Origin: Streptomyces lydicus
GTDB taxonomy: Bacteria > Actinomycetota > Actinomycetes > Streptomycetales > Streptomycetaceae
NCBI RefSeq assembly: GCF_004125265.1
Contig: NZ_RDTE01000003.1
Span: 62,001-126,000 of the forward strand
Length of the DNA stretch: 64,000 nucleotides
Direction: 5' to 3'
How positions within the stretch are numbered: the stretch's first letter is position 1; each line of letters begins with the position of its first letter. The position numbers were made by a program, and so were the translations under genes. The notes beneath the pieces are model-generated. The model saw nothing but the letters and a program-made list of their open reading frames with translations. It did not search any database and was not told the origin of the DNA. This document shows, piece after piece, positions 8,285 through 15,718 of the stretch.

Positions 8285-9283
8285 TCAGGTGGTCGGTCGG
8301 CCGAGTAGCGAGCGCGGCCGTGAGTCCAGAACCCCCTCGGCCTCGTCGCAGACCGCGCGGACCACGTCGGCGGCCGGGCGCACGCCGTCGACGAAGGCCG
8401 CCGACTGGCCGTAGATGATTTCGCTCGTGTCGGGGTCCGGCGGGGCACCGAAGGGATGGGCGCTTTCCTCGGACCGGAATTCCTCCGCGCGCTCCCGCAG
8501 CGTTGATGCGCGCTCCGACCACTCGTCGGTGAACCGGTTGCGGCGGACGCGTTCGCCGATGGTTGCGGGCCACGGCAGTCCCGAAACGATGTCGTAGGCC
8601 TGTGTCCACACGGTGTCGCCGCCGTCGCTCTCGACGATCAGACGCTTCTGGACGTCGTGCACCTCGACCGCCTCAGGAGTGGCGAGGAACGCCGTACCCA
8701 GCCAGGCACCGTCCGCACCGGCGGTGAGGACGGCGGCGAGCGTCCGTCCGTCGCCGATGCCACCCGCGGCCAGCACCGGGACATCCGGGTACCTGCGCAC
8801 GATCTGGGCGAGGAAGGGCAGCAGGCCCATCGTCCCGGTGTGACCGCCGGCCTCGTTGCCCTGTGCCACGAGGACATCGGCCCCTGCGGCGACGGCCGCC
8901 TCGGCGTCCGCGTAGTTCTGGACTTGGCACATCACCCGGGCTCCCGCCTCCTTGGCCCGGGCAAGCCACGGCTGCGGGTCGGCGAACGACAAGGCGACGA
9001 CGTCCGGCCGCTGCTCCAAGGTGGCGTCGAACAGCGGCTCGGTGAGCGGAAGGAGCGGCGTGATGAACCCGACGGCGAACGGCCGGTCCGTCGCGGCACG
9101 GATCGTCGCGATCTCCGCGCGGATCCAGTCGGGCCCCTTCCAGGGGTGCGTACCCCCGAAACAGCCGAGCCCGCCGGCGACGGAGACCGCGGCAGCGAGT
9201 GTCCCGCCACTGTGCAGGGCCATCGGAGCCGACATCACCGGATACGCAAGACCGAACATCTCGGTGAATCTCGTCTGCAACAT
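8285..9283 (-). CDS. Nitronate monooxygenase family (2-nitropropane dioxygenase-like) flavoprotein
   Basis: A 332-aa TIM-barrel FMN enzyme. The N-terminus YPVMSAPMALHSGGTLAAAV, the VLVAQGNEAGGHTG motif (residues 137-150, with the family His), and the phosphate loop LAAGGIGDGRTLAA with AWLGTAFLAT are all present. It would oxidise alkyl nitronates to carbonyl compounds and nitrite; many actinobacterial members have unknown natural substrates. It is transcribed towards the P450 operon and convergent with it, so it is not part of that operon. Confidence 0.88.
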   Translation of the reverse strand: MLQTRFTEMFGLAYPVMSAPMALHSGGTLAAAVSVAGGLGCFGGTHPWKGPDWIRAEIATIRAATDRPFAVGFITPLLPLTEPLFDATLEQRPDVVALSFADPQPWLARAKEAGARVMCQVQNYADAEAAVAAGADVLVAQGNEAGGHTGTMGLLPFLAQIVRRYPDVPVLAAGGIGDGRTLAAVLTAGADGAWLGTAFLATPEAVEVHDVQKRLIVESDGGDTVWTQAYDIVSGLPWPATIGERVRRNRFTDEWSERASTLRERAEEFRSEESAHPFGAPPDPDTSEIIYGQSAAFVDGVRPAADVVRAVCDEAEGVLDSRPRSLLGRPTT

Positions 9284-9553
9284 GGACGAAGATTAACGGA
9301 CCGACGACATGCCTCCGGGTGAAATGTCCAGAGTGGCAGGCAGAGTGCAGCCATCCGTGGGCGGCGCCCGTGGGCCCCCGTGGCGACCGCGCCGCTCCGC
9401 GGCAGAAACCTGCGGTAGATCCTGTGGCTCGACCGTGAAGACGGGGGCTTGAGGCGCACCGATACTCGGCTGGGCCCGGCCGACTGCAGGTTCCGGCTCC
9501 GGGTCCGATGGCGCATCGGACCCGGGGTGGCGGATGCCCGACCCCGAAGGCGG

Positions 9554-11527
9554 ATGATGCGCCCGCGACTCAAATCCGATGTGCTGTATGTGCCGACCGG
9601 TGACGGCGTCCATGTCTTCGGTGCCGGTACCGATCTCGCGCTGCGTGGCAGGTCCGCCTATCAGTGGCTGGACCGGCTGGCACCGCATCTCGACGGTTCG
9701 GTCGAGCTCGACGACCTGGTCGGGCGGCTGCCCGACGACAAACGGCAGGCCGTGCACGCCCTGGTGGGCCAGTTGCACGCCGCCGGCTGCCTCTTCGATG
9801 CGGGAGAGGACCTGCCGCACCGGCTCACGCGGCGGGAGTGGGAGACCTACGCGTCACAGATCGCGTTCATCGAGTACCACGGCGACTCCGCGGCGCATCG
9901 GTTCGAGACCTACCGCGACAGCGGGATGCTGGTGGTGGGCGCGGGCCCCGTTTTCGTCTCGCTGATCTGCTCGGCGCTGCGTTCCGGGGTGCGGCATCTG
10001 CGGGCCGTGTGCACGGAGGAGGCCGTCACCCACACCGAGCGGCTGGCGGAGCTCACAGCCGAGGCCGCCGTACGGGATCCGGAACAAAGGATCACTCATA
10101 TCGCCTATGACGAGGACGAGTTGGGGCGGGACATCGTCGGCCGGGTAGGCGCGGTGGTTCATGTTGCGGACGGTAGCGGCGTCGATCGGGCGCTGTGGCT
10201 GGACGAGCTGTGCAGGGAGGCAGGCACGCTGCTGGTGCAGGGGCTGGTGGTGGACGATGTCGCGTGGCTGGGGCCCGCCGGAAGCGACTGGCGGTCGGCG
10301 TGGCTGCGGCTCGATGCCCGGGGGCCGTTCCGGCCGAACGCCTTCCTCACCGGGCCCGCCGCCGCGGTGGTCGCCTCGCACCTGGGCCTTGCGGCGTTCA
10401 CTGCGCTCACCGGGATCGCCGGAAGCACGGGAGCCGCGGACGGCGCGCGGAAGATGACGCGGATCGATCTGGAGACACTGCGCACCTCGACGCATGCGTT
10501 TCTGCCGCACCCGGCGGCGGCGCCGGCCGGTCCGGAGACGCGGGAGGAGTTCACGCGGCGCATCGAGCGGCTGGGTGCCACGGCAGCGCTGGACGAGGAC
10601 GCGTTCTCCCGGCGCGCGGCCCGTTGCTTCGACCCGTATGTCGGTGTGCTGCGCGCCCTCGACGAGGGGGAGTTCACCCAGGTGCCGCTCCATGTGACCG
10701 AAGCGGTGCCCCGCGCGGCGGGCGCAACGCCGGTGCACGGGGCGGGGACGGGCTTTGCCGCCGCACGCCGGGACGCCGCGCTGCGCGGGCTCGCCTCGTA
10801 TGCGGCGCACCGCCCCGATGACCGCCGCTACGGGCCCGGTGGCACGGTGTGGGGCTGGGCCCCGGACGAACGGCGCGCCGAGGCCGTGGCGGCGTACCGG
10901 GTGTTCACCACGGACCACGAGGTCGGCGTGGCCGCCGGGCTCAGCTGGGACGAGGCCGTGGCGGACGGCCTTGCCCAGCTCTGTGTGCACCTGGCGCTGG
11001 GCGACGTGGCGCAGGGGCGGTCGCGGCCCCGGCCCGCGCGGTTGCGGCCCGACGCCCTGGCCGCCGGGGAACGGCGGCTCCTCGATCTGCTGATCGCCTC
11101 GCGCGGCTCGGTCGAGGTGGCCGACATCGGCGAGGCCCTGGGCGTACCCGTCCTCGCCTGGTGGCAGGGTGGCCGCCCGGCCGCCGCGACGTGCGGGGCG
11201 GCGGCGGTCGCCGAGGGGCTTCGCGCCGTTCTGCTCGACCGCCAGGCGGTGATGACGGGCGAATCCGCTTACGCTCCGGCCCGGTGGGCGCGGTTCGGCC
11301 CGCCTGTCGCGGGCGGCGGGAGCGCCGAGTTGCCGGTACCGGCCGGGCCCGAGCGGATGGTCGAGGCGTTGCGGTCGCGAGGGGCGTGCCCGCTCGTGGT
11401 GCCGCTCGATCACGATCCCGCGGTGCACGAGGTGCTGCCCTTCGTCGTGCGCGTCGTCATCGCCCACGGGCCCGGGGAGGGTCCGGCGGGGGTGGAGCGG
11501 CGGGCGGAGACGCGGGGCGATGCGTAG
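9554..11527 (+). CDS. Ocin-ThiF-like leader-peptide-binding protein of a thiopeptide cluster
   Basis: A 657-aa protein, first gene of the thiopeptide cluster. The N-terminal 80 residues (VLYVPTGDGVHVFGAGTDLALRG) look like the winged-helix peptide-recognition element. Residues 110-330 contain an E1/ThiF-like nucleotide fold (DSGMLVVGAGPVFVSLICSAL). The remainder (ALRGLASYAAHRPDDRRYGP and WAPDERRAEAVAAY) resembles the partner region of TOMM cyclodehydratases. In related systems this F-protein holds the precursor leader and activates the YcaO enzyme. Start codons at 9554 and 9557 are adjacent; GAAGG lies just upstream. The stop overlaps the next start by 8 nt, so the first two genes are coupled. 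Confidence 0.8.
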   Translation: MMRPRLKSDVLYVPTGDGVHVFGAGTDLALRGRSAYQWLDRLAPHLDGSVELDDLVGRLPDDKRQAVHALVGQLHAAGCLFDAGEDLPHRLTRREWETYASQIAFIEYHGDSAAHRFETYRDSGMLVVGAGPVFVSLICSALRSGVRHLRAVCTEEAVTHTERLAELTAEAAVRDPEQRITHIAYDEDELGRDIVGRVGAVVHVADGSGVDRALWLDELCREAGTLLVQGLVVDDVAWLGPAGSDWRSAWLRLDARGPFRPNAFLTGPAAAVVASHLGLAAFTALTGIAGSTGAADGARKMTRIDLETLRTSTHAFLPHPAAAPAGPETREEFTRRIERLGATAALDEDAFSRRAARCFDPYVGVLRALDEGEFTQVPLHVTEAVPRAAGATPVHGAGTGFAAARRDAALRGLASYAAHRPDDRRYGPGGTVWGWAPDERRAEAVAAYRVFTTDHEVGVAAGLSWDEAVADGLAQLCVHLALGDVAQGRSRPRPARLRPDALAAGERRLLDLLIASRGSVEVADIGEALGVPVLAWWQGGRPAAATCGAAAVAEGLRAVLLDRQAVMTGESAYAPARWARFGPPVAGGGSAELPVPAGPERMVEALRSRGACPLVVPLDHDPAVHEVLPFVVRVVIAHGPGEGPAGVERRAETRGDA

Positions 11528-13145
11528 CACCACCGACGACAGACTGCGGGACTCCGCCGGCCTGCGGTTCTGGTGGCGGACCTTCGAGGGTGTCCAGGAC
11601 CTCTTCGCCGAGGGTCATGGCGAGGAGGGCGGCCCGGACGACCCGCTGCCGGTCAAGACGTACCGCGGGCTGCCCCGTCACGCCCTTCCCGAGCCGGCGC
11701 GGCGGCTCGGGGACGCGCGCTGGTCCTTCGCCGCGTTCCGTGACGCCCACCCGCAGGGTGCGCCCGCGCTCGACGTCCTGGACCGTCGCGCGCTGTCCGC
11801 GCTGCTGTACTGGACGTACGGGGTCGGCCGGATCGAACTGGGTCCGCATGCCGTGTGGCCCTACCACCGGATGGTCGCCTCCGCGCGTTGCTTCCACCCC
11901 GTGGAGCTGTATGTGTGGCTGGCACGGCCGTCGGGTGACCTGCCCGCCGGGTGCTACCACTACCACCCGGCGCACCACGCCGTGACACTCCTGCGCGAGG
12001 GCGGTGTGCCGGAGGCGGTGCGTATCGGCGCGGGGGTGCGCGCGGAGGCCGGACTCCTGGTGGCCTCCGCCTGGTTCCGCAAGACCGCGTTCCGCTACCG
12101 GGACTACGCGTACCGGCTGTGTGCGCAGGAAGCGGGGATGACGGTCGGGAACGCGCTGCTGGCCGGTGCCGCGCTCGGGCTCCGCGCGAGGGTGCACCAT
12201 CGCTTCGACGACGCGGTGGTCAACCGTGCACTGGGGCTCGACGGGAGGGAGGAGACGGCGTTCGCCGTGCTCGACCTGGCCCCCGCCGGGAAGGCCGCGC
12301 CGCTGCCTGCCGGATCTCCTCAACGGTCGTTCTCTGCAGACGAATTGCCGGAAATTCGTCCTATTCATGTGCAGACCGACCGCACGGCCGACGGTGCATG
12401 GTCCGGCCTGACCGCGCTCGATCTCGCCGCCCGGCTCACGGGTCCCGGTACGCCCGTCGCCCCTGACGACTTTCGCCTGCCCGTCGAGGCGTCGGCCCGG
12501 GACGGCGTCCTGGAGCTCGCGGCGCCGGAGCCGGGAGCCGGTGGCGTGGACCTGGCCGCCGCGCTGCGGGCGCGGGACTCGGGCGGGCGGATGTTCCTCC
12601 CGGACGCCCGGCCCGTGGCCTTCGCACGGCTGGCGCCGGTCCTGCGGTACGCCCTGGAGCCCGTCTCGTCCGACCATACCGAGGCACCGTGCCGCCCCCT
12701 CGTGGAGGCCTATGTCCTCATGCTGGGCACGGACGGAGCCTCCCCCGGGCTGTACCGGCTGAACGCCTCCACGAGGCCGCCGGCGCTGGCGCGGCTGCCG
12801 GCGCGGGACTGGCGCGGGGTGGTCGGCATGCTGTGCGACCGGACTCCGGCGGTGAACGCGGCAAAGGCCGCCGCCGTCGTGTTCCTCACCGCCGACCGGG
12901 TGGCCGGGGAACGGTGGTTCGGGGCCCGTGGTTACCGCCTGCTGCACCAGGAGGCGGGGATCGTCGCCCAGCGGGTCAGCGTGCTCGCCGCCGCGGCCGG
13001 GCTGTCCGCACGGATCACCAACGGCTACCACGACGGGATGGTCAGGGACCTGATCGGCCTGGACGCCGCGCAGGTGCCGGTGTTCACGCTCATTGTGGGC
13101 CGCCGTCGGCCCACCGCCCAATACGAGCCGGAGCTGATCTGGTGA
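11520..13145 (+). CDS. SagB-type azoline dehydrogenase with two nitroreductase-like domains
   Basis: A 541-aa FMN-dependent dehydrogenase that would oxidise thiazolines and oxazolines to thiazoles and oxazoles. Both halves show nitroreductase features: RRALSALLYWTYGVGR, VELYVWLARPSGDLPAGCYHYHP and ASAWFRKTAFRYRDYAYRLCAQEAGMTVGNALL in the first, and YRLLHQEAGIVAQRVSVLAAAAGLSARITNGYHD in the second. The tandem layout is usual in thiopeptide clusters. It overlaps the upstream gene by 8 nt. About 180 bp separate it from the precursor gene. Confidence 0.87.
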   Translation: MRSTTDDRLRDSAGLRFWWRTFEGVQDLFAEGHGEEGGPDDPLPVKTYRGLPRHALPEPARRLGDARWSFAAFRDAHPQGAPALDVLDRRALSALLYWTYGVGRIELGPHAVWPYHRMVASARCFHPVELYVWLARPSGDLPAGCYHYHPAHHAVTLLREGGVPEAVRIGAGVRAEAGLLVASAWFRKTAFRYRDYAYRLCAQEAGMTVGNALLAGAALGLRARVHHRFDDAVVNRALGLDGREETAFAVLDLAPAGKAAPLPAGSPQRSFSADELPEIRPIHVQTDRTADGAWSGLTALDLAARLTGPGTPVAPDDFRLPVEASARDGVLELAAPEPGAGGVDLAAALRARDSGGRMFLPDARPVAFARLAPVLRYALEPVSSDHTEAPCRPLVEAYVLMLGTDGASPGLYRLNASTRPPALARLPARDWRGVVGMLCDRTPAVNAAKAAAVVFLTADRVAGERWFGARGYRLLHQEAGIVAQRVSVLAAAAGLSARITNGYHDGMVRDLIGLDAAQVPVFTLIVGRRRPTAQYEPELIW

Positions 13146-13327
13146 ACCGCACCTGCGGTGCCTCGTGGGGCGGGCCTGCGGTGGTCCACGGCCCGCGCCC
13201 GCAGCCCCGTGCTACGGCCGGTCCTGTGGTCGGGACCGTGAAGACACCACCCGTCCGCGGACCGCAGGATGCGGAGCAACCAGTGACTGGCCAACTTCCC
13301 ATCCATCCAAGGAGAAAGGGGATCGCG

Positions 13328-13510
13328 ATGCAGGACAAACTCGTCCTCGACCTCGCCGACCTCAGTGCGGACGAACTGGAGATCCTGCCGACCTCGCCGG
13401 GCGAGAGCCTGGAGGCCGTGAACGTGGGCCACGCCATGGTCGAGATCGGCGCGTCCAACTGCACGTCCAGGGGCACCCCGGCGAGCTGCTGTTCCTGCTG
13501 CTGCTGCTGA
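13328..13510 (+). CDS. cltA: Thiopeptide precursor peptide (cyclothiazomycin-like core)
   Basis: A 60-aa precursor. The 42-residue acidic leader (LADLSADELEILPTSPGE is the typical recognition segment) ends in VEIGA. It is followed by an 18-residue core, SNCTSRGTPASCCSCCCC, rich in Cys and Ser for azole and dehydroamino-acid formation. From memory the cyclothiazomycin A core is the same except for Thr in place of Arg at core position 6, so this should make a cyclothiazomycin of the Arg-bearing kind. GGAGAAAGGGG at 13311-13321 precedes the ATG. The six Cys in the last eight residues would supply most azoles. The gene symbol follows the published clt cluster and rests on core similarity only. 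Confidence 0.92.
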   Translation: MQDKLVLDLADLSADELEILPTSPGESLEAVNVGHAMVEIGASNCTSRGTPASCCSCCCC

Positions 13511-13584
13511 AAGCGGCGTCAGCACGGTCGCGTTCGGCGGGCTCCGCGCCCGTCGGACGCGGCATCCCGGCGAACGACGAGGAT

Positions 13585-15633
13585 GTGACGTTGACCGACG
13601 CAGCGACAGCCGCCCGCACCGGACGGCTCGCCGAGACCCTCCACCCGGCCCGCACCGCCGACCCCGCGACGGCCCCCGCGGCCCCCGTCGCTCCCGCCGC
13701 CCCCGTCGCCGTCCTCGGCAAGGGCGTCCTCGCCTCCTCGATCCGTGCCGCCCTGGCCCGTACGCACCCGCTGGTGGCGGAGGAGGACCCGGCGTGTGCC
13801 GCGGTCGTCACGGCCGAGGACCGCTGGGTGACCGCGACCGAGCCGCCGCGCCCCGACGTGCCCTGGCTGCCGGTACGGGTCGAGCTCGGCCTGCTCGTGG
13901 TCGGCCCGACCACCGTCCCGGGGCGGGCCGGCTGCGCCCGGTGTGCCCGGACGCGCCGGCGGCGGGCTCTCGGCAAGGACAGTCCCCGTGCGGCTCTCCT
14001 GGAGCGGCACGGCGACCGGCTCGCCGGCCGTGCGTCGCCGGTCCTGACCACCTGGGCGTGCGAAACGACCGCCGCACTCGTCACGGACGAACTGAGCGCC
14101 ACCGCCGGGCGGTTGACCGACAGCGCCCTCGCCTTCCTGTCATTGACCACCATGGCCATCGATGTGCACCGCTTCCTGCCCGACCCGGCATGCAGCTGGT
14201 GCGGCGGGCTCCCGGCGGACCGGCCGCCCGACCTCATGGGGCTGCCCCGGCCCAAGCCCCGGCCGGACATCCCGCGCGTGCGCGATCTGCGAGCGGGCTG
14301 GGAGGAGCTGGTCGCCCGGTACGTCGACGGGCGCACGGGACTGATCCGGCAGCTCGATGTGCGGACCGACTACCCGTACCCCATGGTCTCCGCCCCGCTG
14401 CACCTGCCCGGCGGGGAGCAGGAGGCCGGGTTCGGCCGCGACCTCGACTATGCGGCGTGCGCCCGCACCGCGCTCGCCGAAGCCCTGGAACGGCTGGGCG
14501 GGGCCCGTCCCGGCGGGCGCCGGACGACGGTGCGGTCCGGCTACGCGGAGATCGCCGACCGGGCGCTGTGCCCCCTCGACCTGGGCCTGTACCCGCCCGA
14601 GCGCTACGCCGAGCCGGACTTCCCCTATCCGCCGTACGCCCCGGACCTGGAGCTCAACTGGGTCTGGGGGCACTCCTTCGCCCGGGACGCCCCCGTTCTG
14701 GTTCCGGAGGACTACGCGTACTACCGCACCCGGCACGGCAACCCGGCGGCGCGGCCCCTGGCGTACGAGGTGTCCAACGGGTGCGCGCTGGGCGGCTGCC
14801 TGGAGGAGGCGGCGCTGCACGGGCTGGTCGAACTCGCCGAGCGGGACGCGTTCCTGCTGACCTGGTACGCCCGCCTCCCGGTGCCGCGGGTCGACCTGCG
14901 GACGGTGTCCGACCCCCGTGTCGGCGCGCTCGCCGAGCGCATCCGGCAGGACAGCGGCCACCGGGTGCTGGCCTTCGCCACCACCCCGGAGCACGGCATC
15001 CCCACGGCATGGGTGATGGCGGTGGGTCCGAGGGGACCGGGCCGGCCCGACGAGCCCGCCGCGGTCTGCGCCGCAGGGGCGCACTTCGACCCCGAATGCG
15101 CCCTGCGGAACGGCCTGTTGGAGCTCGCGGCGAACCTGGGGTGGAACCGGGCGGCCTTCCGTGCGGAGCGGGACCGTATCGCGGCGATGGTCGACGAGCC
15201 GGATCTGGTGCGCGAGATGCGGGATCATGCGCTGCTGTACTGCCACCCGGCCGCGTTCGACCGGTTCGCCTTTCTGCTCGGCGACGACGGCGACTGGGAC
15301 AGGGGCGGTCTGCCCGTCGAGGAGGCGTTCGCACGGGCCACCTGCCGGCCGCGCGGCGCGGACATCCGCGACGACCTGGCCGAGGCGGTGGCCCGGTTCA
15401 CCGACCGGGGCTCGGACGTCGTCGTGGTCGACCAGACCACGGACGAGCACCGTGCGGGCGGGCTGGCCTGCGCGAAGGTGATCGTGCCGGGGCTGCTGCC
15501 GATGACGTTCGGGCACCGGATGCGCCGCACGCACGGGCTGCCCCGGCTGCTGGATCTCCCGTCCGAACTCGGGTACCGCAGGGCGCCGTTGGCCGAGGAG
15601 GAGATCAACCCTCATCCGCACCCGTTCCCGTGA
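13585..15633 (+). CDS. YcaO cyclodehydratase fused to a zinc-binding E1-like partner domain
   Basis: 682 aa from the GTG at 13585. An N-terminal partner domain carries a CxxC pair at C117/C120 (GCARCARTR) and another at C203/C206 (CSWCGG), a likely zinc tetrad. The YcaO domain follows (about 280-682) with ATP-binding acidic segments such as GGCLEEAALHGLVELAERDAF. The C-terminus is NPHPHPFP, the Pro-rich PxPxP end that inserts in the active site of TOMM YcaO enzymes. It would convert core Cys/Ser/Thr to azolines with ATP. The start is uncertain: the frame is open upstream through the precursor gene and no good ribosome site precedes 13585, so coupling to precursor translation is possible. Confidence 0.85.
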   Translation: MTLTDAATAARTGRLAETLHPARTADPATAPAAPVAPAAPVAVLGKGVLASSIRAALARTHPLVAEEDPACAAVVTAEDRWVTATEPPRPDVPWLPVRVELGLLVVGPTTVPGRAGCARCARTRRRRALGKDSPRAALLERHGDRLAGRASPVLTTWACETTAALVTDELSATAGRLTDSALAFLSLTTMAIDVHRFLPDPACSWCGGLPADRPPDLMGLPRPKPRPDIPRVRDLRAGWEELVARYVDGRTGLIRQLDVRTDYPYPMVSAPLHLPGGEQEAGFGRDLDYAACARTALAEALERLGGARPGGRRTTVRSGYAEIADRALCPLDLGLYPPERYAEPDFPYPPYAPDLELNWVWGHSFARDAPVLVPEDYAYYRTRHGNPAARPLAYEVSNGCALGGCLEEAALHGLVELAERDAFLLTWYARLPVPRVDLRTVSDPRVGALAERIRQDSGHRVLAFATTPEHGIPTAWVMAVGPRGPGRPDEPAAVCAAGAHFDPECALRNGLLELAANLGWNRAAFRAERDRIAAMVDEPDLVREMRDHALLYCHPAAFDRFAFLLGDDGDWDRGGLPVEEAFARATCRPRGADIRDDLAEAVARFTDRGSDVVVVDQTTDEHRAGGLACAKVIVPGLLPMTFGHRMRRTHGLPRLLDLPSELGYRRAPLAEEEINPHPHPFP

Positions 15634-15649
15634 CGTCCGTCCGCCTGCC

Positions 15650-15672
15650 CGCCTGCCTGCCTGCCTGCCTGC
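15650..15672. repeat. GCCT tetranucleotide repeat between ycaO and the LanB gene
   Basis: About five tandem GCCT units follow the ycaO stop, directly before a C-rich run and the start region of the glutamylation gene at 15719. Such a repeat is prone to slippage and lies in the short (85-bp) intercistronic spacer. It is not inside a coding sequence. Confidence 0.6.
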
Positions 15673-15718
15673 CACCCATGCTCCCCGTGTTTCCGCCCCC
15701 CCGTGACTGGAGTCGGCC

